Source: Anthropogastromicrobium aceti
GTDB taxonomy: Bacteria; Bacillota; Clostridia; Lachnospirales; Lachnospiraceae
Assembly: GCF_025567095.1 (NCBI RefSeq)
Contig: NZ_JAOQJH010000033.1
Reading direction: 5' to 3' (one strand)
DNA: 37,830 nt
Position numbers and translations under genes: made by a program. Shown here piece after piece: positions 31,986 through 37,830 of the stretch (position 1 is the stretch's first letter; each line of letters starts with the position of its first letter). Under the pieces are notes generated by a model. That model searched no databases. It was not told where the DNA came from and was given only the letters and a program-made list of their open reading frames with translations.

Positions 31986-32440
31986 TATGCCAATTCCTTA
32001 AGCATATTTTCAGAATCATCTGCCGCCTTGACTTTATCATTTGCCTTTATAATGATTCCATGCTCATCAATAAGATATGTAGTTCTTACTACACCCATAG
32101 ATATTTTTCCATAATTTTTCTTTTCTTTCCAGACATCATATGCTTCAATAACTTTACGCTCCGGATCTGCTAATAGCGTAAATGCCAGTCCGTATTTTTC
32201 TTCAAATCTCTTGTGAGACGCTACAGAGTCCTTGCTTACTCCGAGAATAACAGCTCCCTTCTCAGTAAACTGTGGATAACGCTCAGAAAAGCTACATGCC
32301 TGCTTCGTACATCCTGGTGTATTATCCTTTGGATAAAAATATAAAATTATTTTTTTACCTAAATAATCACTTAATTTATGCACTTCTCCGTTCTGATCCG
32401 GCAATTCAAAATCCGGTGCTTTTATTCCTAACTCTAACAT
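31985..32440 (-). CDS. bcp: Thioredoxin-dependent peroxiredoxin (Bcp/PrxQ)
   Basis: The 151-residue peroxiredoxin has APDFELPDQNG at the N-terminus and the catalytic motif DNTPGCTKQACSF, with peroxidatic Cys44 and resolving Cys49 spaced by four residues as in atypical two-Cys PrxQ. It reduces H2O2 and organic hydroperoxides using thioredoxin. It shares an operon with yaaA downstream and a small membrane protein upstream (3-base gap). Confidence 0.93.
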   Translation of the reverse strand: MLELGIKAPDFELPDQNGEVHKLSDYLGKKIILYFYPKDNTPGCTKQACSFSERYPQFTEKGAVILGVSKDSVASHKRFEEKYGLAFTLLADPERKVIEAYDVWKEKKNYGKISMGVVRTTYLIDEHGIIIKANDKVKAADDSENMLKELA

Positions 32441-32443
32441 TTA

Positions 32444-32653
32444 CTATTCCTCCGCTTTTGTATTTTCCATCTGCTTTCTTGTTCTTTTATTACCTGAAAT
32501 CATTTTATGTCCCGTATACATAGACATGATCATACATATAAGAGTGCTACACGCAAAATACCTATGACCTGATTTGGATCCCTTATATCCAGTATAAAAA
32601 GTTCCAATCATAGTAATTAACGCTCCGATTGACCAATACTTATGTGCTTTCAT
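32444..32653 (-). CDS. Small two-span membrane protein (DUF6219-like)
   Basis: The 69-residue protein has two hydrophobic segments (WSIGALITMIGTFYTGY and YFACSTLICMIMSMYTGH), each ending in a YTG motif, and a charged C-terminus. The repeated TM-YTG-K pattern fits DUF6219, function unknown. AGG ribosome site in front of the ATG. First gene of the operon with bcp and yaaA; the -35 box of its promoter lies 5 bases from a motif copy. Confidence 0.65.
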   Translation of the reverse strand: MKAHKYWSIGALITMIGTFYTGYKGSKSGHRYFACSTLICMIMSMYTGHKMISGNKRTRKQMENTKAEE

Positions 32654-32713
32654 TTTATACCTCCAAATTGATTAAGCTGTTTCCAAAATAAATATCTCTG
32701 GATCATTAACAAT

Positions 32714-32743
32714 ATTATACATTCTATACATCACTTTCGACAA
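32714..32743 (-). promoter_or_regulatory. Promoter of the bcp-yaaA operon
   Basis: On the minus strand, TTGTCG (32738-32743), 18 bases, TATAAT (32714-32719). No PerR-type palindrome is seen at the start site. Confidence 0.6.
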
Positions 32744-32747
32744 GCAG

Positions 32748-32767
32748 TTTTTGCCGGGGACAGGCAC
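32748..32767 (+). repeat. Interspersed motif, copy 16
   Basis: TTTTTGCCGGGGACAGGCAC followed by T(6). Left: promoter of the bcp operon, intact. Right: terminator and 3' end of a small gene. Confidence 0.9.
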
Positions 32768-32859
32768 TTTTTTCTTTTTGATTTTTTCTTCATCCTATCG
32801 CTCCGTCAACTTCCGATTTTAATGTCTCTATTATACCATAATGATACTATTATAAAAAA

Positions 32860-32888
32860 GGAAAAAGAGCTCCTTCGAGCTCTTTTGG
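32860..32888 (-). terminator. Terminator of the small gene at 32913
   Basis: AAAAGAGCTC-CTTC-GAGCTCTTTT; the minus strand continues into a T-rich run (TTTTTCCTTTTTT). Confidence 0.75.
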
Positions 32889-32912
32889 ATCAGTTCTGTA
32901 AACTGGAAGTTG

Positions 32913-33161
32913 TTATTGTAAATCATTTTTTGATATTTCAATCGATGGATAGTGCTCTAAACTTGTTAAGTCAACATCTAATGGAGTAACGTATTCCATA
33001 TAAAATTTTTCAGGATTTTTATCTTGCAATTTTTTAAGTTTATTCTTAATTTTTTCCTCCTCTGTAGAAACAAAAACCACTGATACTACTCCTACCTTTT
33101 CACTTGGATTCATTCTGCTATCTTCAACATTTCCACATAAAATCATTCTAACTGTATTCAT
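32913..33161 (-). CDS. Small hypothetical protein
   Basis: 82 residues from the preferred start. It is soluble, with MNTVRMILCGNVED, a Lys/Glu-rich middle helix (EEEKIKNKLKKLQDKN) and an acidic C-terminus. I recognise no family. GGAGGAGG sits before the ATG at 33161, a strong translation signal; an in-frame upstream ATG at 33179 lies inside the ribosome site and is unlikely. It is followed by its own terminator. Confidence 0.6.
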   Translation of the reverse strand: MNTVRMILCGNVEDSRMNPSEKVGVVSVVFVSTEEEKIKNKLKKLQDKNPEKFYMEYVTPLDVDLTSLEHYPSIEISKNDLQ

Positions 33162-33221
33162 AATAATCCTCCTCCACATATAACTTCCGATTTGTAAACC
33201 ATAAACTCAAATTACAGATTC

Positions 33222-33695
33222 CTACAATTTGCAAATCATTATATACTCTTCGTCATTCTCATCGACAATTTCAAATCCTACTTTTAGATACATATGAACT
33301 GCATAATTCATCTTCTGAGCAGATAATGACACTTGCTTATATCCTTGCATTTTCAGTTTTTTTAGCATCTGCTCCATTAGATTAGTTCCAATACCATAGT
33401 TTCTATACTGTTTTAAAAGTGAAATTGCAAATGATGGTGTTTCAGCATCAATATGTCCATAATCATTCATAATACGACACCATACTGCACCAACAATTTC
33501 ATTATTGGCTTCAGCAACCAAACACAAGTCTCCTTTATTCTTACCAAAATCTTTAACATACACCTGTAATTCTGGTTGATTTATAATCTCTTTTGGTGGT
33601 ATAGGAACCCCTTCTGGAATAAAAATTGCTTCGTATAAAAAAGTATTTAGCACCTTGGACTCGTTTTGTCTTAATTCTCTTATTGAATAATCCAT
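33222..33695 (-). CDS. GNAT N-acetyltransferase
   Basis: The 157-residue GNAT has acetyl-CoA loop KQYRNYGIGTNLMEQML and later SAQKMNYAVHMYLKVGFE, the usual order for the fold. The substrate is unknown. GGAGG precedes the ATG. It is the fifth GNAT-type gene in the window. Confidence 0.85.
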   Translation of the reverse strand: MDYSIRELRQNESKVLNTFLYEAIFIPEGVPIPPKEIINQPELQVYVKDFGKNKGDLCLVAEANNEIVGAVWCRIMNDYGHIDAETPSFAISLLKQYRNYGIGTNLMEQMLKKLKMQGYKQVSLSAQKMNYAVHMYLKVGFEIVDENDEEYIMICKL

Positions 33696-33860
33696 ATAAA
33701 CCTCCGATTTATTTTTTATAAATCAGTTGCTATTCCACACATCCAAACACCTCCACAAACAACGATTTGTCGCTCACAAGCAAAAGTATTATACCACATC
33801 TTTACGAATTTTTCTACCACTTCGACTATACTCACAACTTAATGACTTCTTGAATACTTG

Positions 33861-33905
33861 CCGAAAAAGAAAAACTGCCATCGACTGACAGCAGTTTTCT
33901 TTCGG
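33861..33905 (-). terminator. Hairpin left of motif copy 17
   Basis: CCGAAAAAGAAAAACTGC pairs with GCAGTTTTCTTTCGG with one bulge. The minus strand has T-runs in the descending arm, so it may stop leftward transcription. Confidence 0.5.
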
Positions 33906-33940
33906 TTGGTACTCCGTTAGGAATACACAATGTCATTCAA

Positions 33941-33970
33941 TTTTTTGCCGGGGACAGGCACTAGATGCCC
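33941..33970 (+). repeat. Interspersed motif, copy 17
   Basis: TTTTTTGCCGGGGACAGGCA then CTAGATGCCC. Left: hairpin. Right: the minus-strand small gene below runs into the motif and loses its native end. Confidence 0.9.
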
Positions 33971-33971
33971 C

Positions 33972-34172
33972 CTTGATAAAAGCTGTCTGTTCTGGCCATA
34001 TAGAACCCTCAGACAAATTCTTATCAAGCAACCACTGATCCTCAACAGATAAAACTTTTGTTTCTCCCTTTTCATTTACTAATGTAACCGATACCTTGGC
34101 TTTTTCTCCAGGCTGCAATTCCTCGCAACCATAATCTCCGTCAAATATATGTTTTATTTCCCACGCCATCAT
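33972..34172 (-). pseudogene. Small protein cut at its C-terminus by the motif
   Basis: About 67 native residues: MAWEIKHIFDGDYGCEELQP, GEKAKVSVTLVNEKGE and VEDQWLLDKNLSEGSIWPE. The style is that of short clostridial proteins of unknown function. The frame then reads into the motif (ending ACPRQKIE), so the last native residues are lost or altered. GGAGG is well spaced for the ATG at 34172 or 34169. Function unknown. Confidence 0.5.
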
Positions 34173-34182
34173 ATACATCCTC

Positions 34183-34556
34183 CTATCTGGTGTTTGGTAA
34201 TTCTTCCGTAAATGAAATATATTGTTTTATAAATATTTTTAATTATCTCTGTAAATTCCATATTTTTGATCTCCTTTCCTTCTATATGCGTTTTGTTTGA
34301 GTGTCCGAACCATTTTTACTTCTGGATATATAGTAACATGCTTCCTCATATTTTTCAACTAATTGTTTTTTCTGATGTAAATTCTCCAACTAAGTTACTG
34401 TTTGCATATCAAGAAGTATTCCTATCAAACAACATTCATATCCAGCAACAAAAGTTTCCTCCTGATATTAAAAAACAAAAGTTCCTTCCCGATATTGAAA
34501 TTTGATAGGAATTGTGTTATAACGAAAAAAAATGAATTGGGAGTTAAAGATTTTCT
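34183..34556. other. AT-rich intergenic stretch with a short tandem repeat
   Basis: About 370 bases with no supported gene. At 34447-34500 a 27-base unit occurs twice (CAAAAGTTTCCTCCTGATAT, then CAAAAGTTCCTTCCCGATAT). A plus-strand open frame covers it (34266-34505) but has no ribosome site or domain. Confidence 0.4.
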
Positions 34557-34862
34557 ATGAATACGATAAAAGAAATTCTACATAAAAAAAGAGAAGCAAC
34601 AGAAAAACATATCAAACAGCTTCAACAGGAAGGAAAACAAGGTATCCGCTATACTGCTATGATACCAGATATTCCATTTCTAATATTGGGGCTATTAAGT
34701 GATATTGGTTGGGCAATACACCTTATAGCTGGTATTATTTACTTTTATAGAAACGGTTTTCACCATATGTTAGACGCGCAAAACCGCAACTTTAAATGGG
34801 CGTGTCAACGCCCATCTGTTAATTTGAAAGGCAAGATTTTTATGATTCAAGCCGTGAAATAA
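34557..34862 (+). CDS. Small membrane protein with a tail from the direct repeat
   Basis: 101 residues. The basic helical N-terminus has KEILHKKREATEKHIKQLQQ, followed by two short hydrophobic segments (IPFLILGLLSDIGWAIHLIAGI). From about residue 73 the codons lie in the 172-bp repeated sequence that also occurs at 36692. The native C-terminus was probably replaced when the repeat was joined here. A weak GGGAG lies 13 bases upstream. No family recognised. Confidence 0.35.
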   Translation: MNTIKEILHKKREATEKHIKQLQQEGKQGIRYTAMIPDIPFLILGLLSDIGWAIHLIAGIIYFYRNGFHHMLDAQNRNFKWACQRPSVNLKGKIFMIQAVK

Positions 34863-34944
34863 AATTCAAAAGGAGGATCTTTATGTTAACAATCTCAAAT
34901 AATCCAACTCGAAAAGGCCTTTCTGTATTCCGCCCTAATGTTAT
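34771..34944 (+). repeat. 172-bp direct repeat, copy 1
   Basis: From CGCAAAACCGCAACTTTAAA to TTCCGCCCTAATGTTAT; almost identical to 36691-36863. It contains a hairpin ATGGGCGT-GTC-AACGCCCAT, the ribosome site AGGAGG and the first ~20 codons of the esterase gene. Confidence 0.9.
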
Positions 34945-35740
34945 TTATTCTACTGCATCCGGTGTTGAATTGACAATGGATATGCTGATTCCCCAACGAG
35001 CCGATACTGACCATTCTCGCAATCCAGTTATTGTATTTATTCAGGGAAGTGCATGGCATTTTCCTGATACGACCTACGAAATTCCTCAATTAGCTCGTTT
35101 TTCTGCCGCTGGATACACAGTTGCTACTGTACGACACCGCAATATTGATGACGGCTATCCAGCACCCGCCTTCTTGCAGGATGTAAAAACAGCAATCCGT
35201 TTTTTAAGAGCACACGCTGACCAATTTCAAATTGATGACAAGCAAATCTATTCATTCGGCACTTCCTCTGGTGGTAATACTTCTTTGCTTCTTGGACTCA
35301 CTGGCGATGACAGCCGTTTTAAAACAAGCGAATATGCAGAATACTCTGATTCTGTTTGCGCTGTCATCGATTGCTTTGGGCCGACTGATCTAACCGCAAT
35401 GATGCCGCAAGACCCAGCTCTCCTTGATCCAGAAACATCTAATATGATCAATGCCTTCTGTGGTGGTACCTATAATCCTAAAATTTTACAATTAGTAAGT
35501 CCTATTTTTTATGTTGAAAAAGGAAAAAATTATGTTCCATTTCTAATTGCGCATGGAAATGCAGACCCTTTAGTGCCTTTCTCTCAGAGCGAACAAATGG
35601 TGAAACGTCTTGAAGAATGTGGTGCGGATGTTAGTTTTATCTGCGTCGATCATGCTGAACATGAAGGATCCTTCTGGAGTTTGCCGCTTCTTGATCTTTT
35701 TATTGAATTTTTCAACCGACAGTCAAAGCTTCATTTATAA
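34883..35740 (+). CDS. Alpha/beta hydrolase, carboxylesterase-like (BD-FAE group)
   Basis: The 285-residue soluble hydrolase has oxyanion region IVFIQGSAWHFPD, nucleophile Ser128 in SFGTSSGGNTS, an acid in AHGNADPLVPF and a His in VDHAEHEGSFW. The fold fits small-ester or acetyl-xylan-type esterases; the substrate is not determined. AAGGAGGA sits 8 bases before the ATG. The first 20 codons and ribosome site are duplicated at 36801-36863 without the rest of the gene. Confidence 0.85.
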   Translation: MLTISNNPTRKGLSVFRPNVIYSTASGVELTMDMLIPQRADTDHSRNPVIVFIQGSAWHFPDTTYEIPQLARFSAAGYTVATVRHRNIDDGYPAPAFLQDVKTAIRFLRAHADQFQIDDKQIYSFGTSSGGNTSLLLGLTGDDSRFKTSEYAEYSDSVCAVIDCFGPTDLTAMMPQDPALLDPETSNMINAFCGGTYNPKILQLVSPIFYVEKGKNYVPFLIAHGNADPLVPFSQSEQMVKRLEECGADVSFICVDHAEHEGSFWSLPLLDLFIEFFNRQSKLHL

Positions 35741-35855
35741 TTGTAATACTATACTATTTTCTAATTAGGTGAAAATTGTATATGCAATATTACAAAAGGC
35801 TTGACAAATCAGAAATAAAGACATTCGATAAACTTATGGAATTGGAGAATTTGCT

Positions 35856-36437
35856 ATGAATTATGCTTTTCGAAATGGAAAAATTTTGGATGGAACAAAA
35901 GAAATGAAAATCCAACAGGGGCTTTGTATTCTGGTAGAAAACGGAATCATCACCGATTTGATACCAGATGCGAATGCAGATCTTCACAATTATAAGGTGA
36001 TTGACCTTCACGGACAATACATTCTTCCTGGACTAATCAATATGCATGTTCATCTTGCTGGAAACGGAAAGCCTCAGAAAAAGCAGCGCGATAATGAAAA
36101 GCTAGTCAAAACCATTATGAGTTCCTCGCTTACCAGAACAATCGCATATAAAATGGTAGCAGGATTTGCGAAAGATGAATTGTTCAGTGGTGTCACAACC
36201 ATCCGAACAGTTGGTGGACTCGGCAATTTTGATACTCGTCTGCGCGATGAAATTGAATCCGGCACTAAACTTGGCCCTCGCATTCTTGCTGCAAATCAGG
36301 GAATCTCCGTTCCAGGTGGTCATATGGCTGGATCGGTTGCAGTTGCCGCATCGACCATTCCAGATGCACTGAAACAACTTGAAAAAGCGAAGCAAGAAAA
36401 GGTTGATTTAATCAAACTTATGATTACCGGAGGTGTA
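35856..36437 (+). pseudogene. Amidohydrolase, N-terminal half only
   Basis: About 194 native residues: NYAFRNGKILDGTKEMKIQQ, then LPGLINMHVHLAG with the first HxH metal pair, and GVTTIRTVGGLGNFDTRLRD. This matches the imidazolonepropionase-like amidohydrolases (~400 residues). The reading frame breaks at KLMITGG, where the motif copy at 36440 starts, and stops two codons later. The remaining metal ligands and half the barrel are missing, so it is inactive. Confidence 0.85.
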
Positions 36438-36439
36438 TT

Positions 36440-36460
36440 GTTTTGCTAGGGACAGGCACC
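36440..36460 (+). repeat. Interspersed motif, copy 18
   Basis: GTTTTGCTAGGGACAGGCAC then C. Left: amidohydrolase cut mid-gene. Right: membrane-protein gene lacking its 5' end. Confidence 0.8.
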
Positions 36461-36645
36461 AATGTCGTGGTCTTACTATTTATTCCGGATTAGCAGGAGC
36501 TATTATTGGAATATTTCAAATCGTAATATATGCAGGCGTTTCACCAGAACTTGTATGGATAGTAATTGGTGGAATTTTAAACTTTATTTCAGGATTACCA
36601 ATTTATCTCTCATTTAAAAAAGGAATTTTTTATGGAGTACAATAG
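36461..36645 (+). pseudogene. Membrane-protein C-terminal fragment
   Basis: A frame without a start encodes GLTIYSGLAGAIIGIFQIVI, YAGVSPELVWIVIGGILNF and YLSFKKGIFYGVQ: two hydrophobic helices and a basic end. Its 5' part is cut by the motif. No family recognised. Confidence 0.45.
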
Positions 36646-36690
36646 CTCCTGGGGGAATGAAGTGGTTTTCGCCCTTTCCACTAACAAGGC

Positions 36691-36863
36691 GAAACGCAAA
36701 ACCGCAACTTTAAATGGGCGTGTCAACGCCCATCTGTTAATTTGAAAAGCAAGATTTTTATGATTCAAGCCGTGAAATAAAATTCAAAAGGAGGATCTTT
36801 ATGTTAACAATCTCAAATAATCCAACTCGAAAAGGCCTTTCTGTATTCCGCCCTAATGTTATA
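36691..36863 (+). repeat. 172-bp direct repeat, copy 2
   Basis: Copy of 34771-34944 with very few differences. It breaks off at AATGTTAT, 20 codons into the esterase reading frame, where a strong hairpin region begins. Confidence 0.9.
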
Positions 36864-37406
36864 AAATTTTTAGGCTTCAACCCAGGGGCTTGCCCCTGGG
36901 ATGAAGCCAAGAAATATTTTTCTAAATCTTTAATGTCGATATCTTCTGAATATACATTACAGATCTAACAACATAAAAGGTACATTTAATTAAAAAATTT
37001 ATGCTATTAAATCGGGAAAAAATCACATTCTTTGAACTTGCACATTGAAAAATTAAATGAAAATGCCAGTTGACGGATGAAGAACGTGACTGACAATGAA
37101 TATCATAGTAATAACCATTGTAACTATCAAATAAAACATCCTGTCGTCCGGAGAACCTGACGTTAAACGATTCTAATTCTTACCAATTATAAAAGTTAAT
37201 TAGCAGGCTAAGAAAATTTGTTGAATAATTAGACAATGATGTCGAATTTTGTCGAATTATTATACAGGCAATTATCAATTTCGTGTTTGTGATTTCTTGT
37301 AAAGTATGATATACTAATTATAGTAATGAGGAGTATATATTCACTATTAATAAGAAAAAGCAATCGATAGATTCCTAAGTTGAGCAGTAGGAAAGAAAGG
37401 AGTTTT
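36863..37406 (+). mobile_element. Probable left end of a second TnpB-type element
   Basis: About 540 bases without a gene before the tnpB-like start. It opens with a very strong hairpin, GGCTTCA-CCCAGGGGC/GCCCCTGGG-TGAAGCC (36872-36905), directly after the broken copy of the 172-bp repeat. A plus-strand promoter-like GTATGATATACTAATTATAG lies near 37302. The element boundary at 36863 is inferred from where the repeat stops. Confidence 0.45.
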
Positions 37407-37830
37407 ATGGCGATTCGGAAAAAGCAGGAGCCAGACGAATATCAAAAAGCATTGCGTAAGTTCCATAAAAAATCAAATCGACATGTTGTTGTTTTTGAAG
37501 CTGATATAAGCGAAGATGAAAAGCGACGCATTTTTTCGGATGCCGACTATCTGCGCCAATGTGGAAATGAACTCCTCGGTATTATGGAACGAAATCTGGA
37601 GCAGCTTTTGCGCACAAAGAGATATCGAGCTTTGCAAAAACTGTATGGAAAAGTAGCCGATCCAATCCATGCACTGGAAAAGAAAGAAGTTCTGTCAGAT
37701 GAGGAAACACAAAAGCTGAATCACCTGAAAAAGGAACGCGCTGAAATTACCAATTCAATGAATCAGATGAGAGAGTCTTATCAGGTGACATGGGATTTTT
37801 GCCGGACCAAAATGATGGAATTAAAAGAAA
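37407..37830 (+). CDS. TnpB-like protein, N-terminal part (runs off the window)
   Basis: The frame is open from ATG 37407 to the last base (141 codons). AAGGAG lies 5 bases upstream. The sequence begins MAIRKKQEPDEYQKALRKFH, continues HVVVFEADISEDEKRRIF and YLRQCGNELLGIMERNLEQL, and is Lys/Arg-rich and helical. This is the N-terminal wedge/REC-like region of the larger clostridial TnpB/OrfB proteins. It may be the same family as the protein ending at 345, but the two parts do not overlap, so this cannot be tested here. Confidence 0.6.
   Translation, partial: MAIRKKQEPDEYQKALRKFHKKSNRHVVVFEADISEDEKRRIFSDADYLRQCGNELLGIMERNLEQLLRTKRYRALQKLYGKVADPIHALEKKEVLSDEETQKLNHLKKERAEITNSMNQMRESYQVTWDFCRTKMMELKE

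Noticed and set aside
742..36460. Motif as a Rho-independent terminator
   Set aside because: The T-run precedes the hairpin on the plus strand and becomes an A-run on the minus strand, so it is in the wrong place for termination in either direction, and several copies lie inside broken genes.
742..36460. Motif as integron attC sites
   Set aside because: No GTTRRRY/RYYYAAC core pairs or attC-length imperfect palindromes, and no integrase gene in the window. The cassette-like layout alone is not enough.

Overview
The window looks like an AT-rich, gene-dense stretch of chromosome from an anaerobic low-GC Firmicute, most likely a gut Lachnospiraceae or related Clostridia. This is inferred from AGGAGG-type ribosome sites, the anaerobic oxidative-stress proteins (rubredoxin, rubrerythrin, PerR), IS66/IS110/IS605 debris and the protein styles. 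No rRNA, tRNA or phage module was seen. Most genes are on the minus strand.

Layout. 1-735: right end of an IS605-type TnpB element inside a membrane-protein fragment. 788-2561: a double-GNAT protein and a flavin reductase-rubredoxin protein (Hrb). 2810-5064: a plus-strand pair (TIM-barrel/amidotransferase-like protein and an HD hydrolase). 5162-8079: prolyl-tRNA deacylase-like protein, two GNATs and a Cof-type phosphatase. 8100-10320: debris (CRISPR leader remnant, broken ugd, IS66 pieces, half a CRISPR repeat). 10354-11447: an arsenic operon that has lost most of its pump. 11509-13310: acidic EF-hand-like protein, GNAT, pyroglutamyl peptidase, small membrane protein. 13407-14145: CRISPR cassette 1. 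14225-16157: S58 peptidase and D-amino-acid transaminase. 16437-18975: a GC-richer MerR-controlled divergon. 19268-20389: lipoprotein. 20932-22085: dead IS110. 22110-23514: CRISPR cassette 2. 23542-26080: IS3 fragment and hybrid histidine kinase. 26452-28672: YtcJ-like amidohydrolase and an HD-GYP fragment. 28844-32653: a peroxide-defence island (perR, hrb-rbr, broken ldh, yaaA, bcp, small membrane protein). 32913-36863: small genes, a GNAT, an esterase and a truncated amidohydrolase bounded by a 172-bp direct repeat. 36863-37830: left part of a second TnpB-type element.

The most striking feature is a short repeat, consensus T(5-7) then GCCGGGGACAGGCACTGGAT, found about 17 times and every time on the plus strand. 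It sits at the seams of the mosaic. On one or both sides there is often a gene, IS or CRISPR repeat cut off within a few bases. The segments between sites are 0.4-5.8 kb, and in most of them the first gene points its 3' end at the site. Two such segments are related cas-less CRISPR cassettes, each holding two different arrays with their leaders. Two further scraps of the same CRISPR material (a leader with its promoter, and half a repeat) also abut copies of the motif. I read this as a family of recombination or ssDNA-transposition sites that shuffles gene and CRISPR cassettes. The mechanism is inference, and no obvious cognate recombinase or REP-type transposase is encoded here.

Functionally the best-connected set is the PerR-type regulon. 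perR-hrb/rbr and the distant hrb share the same promoter architecture, with an ATTAGGA/TCTTA-type inverted repeat just downstream of the -10 box. yaaA and bcp (peroxide protection) lie next to it. The MerR divergon and the arsenic operon are each partly decayed, consistent with a region under heavy rearrangement.
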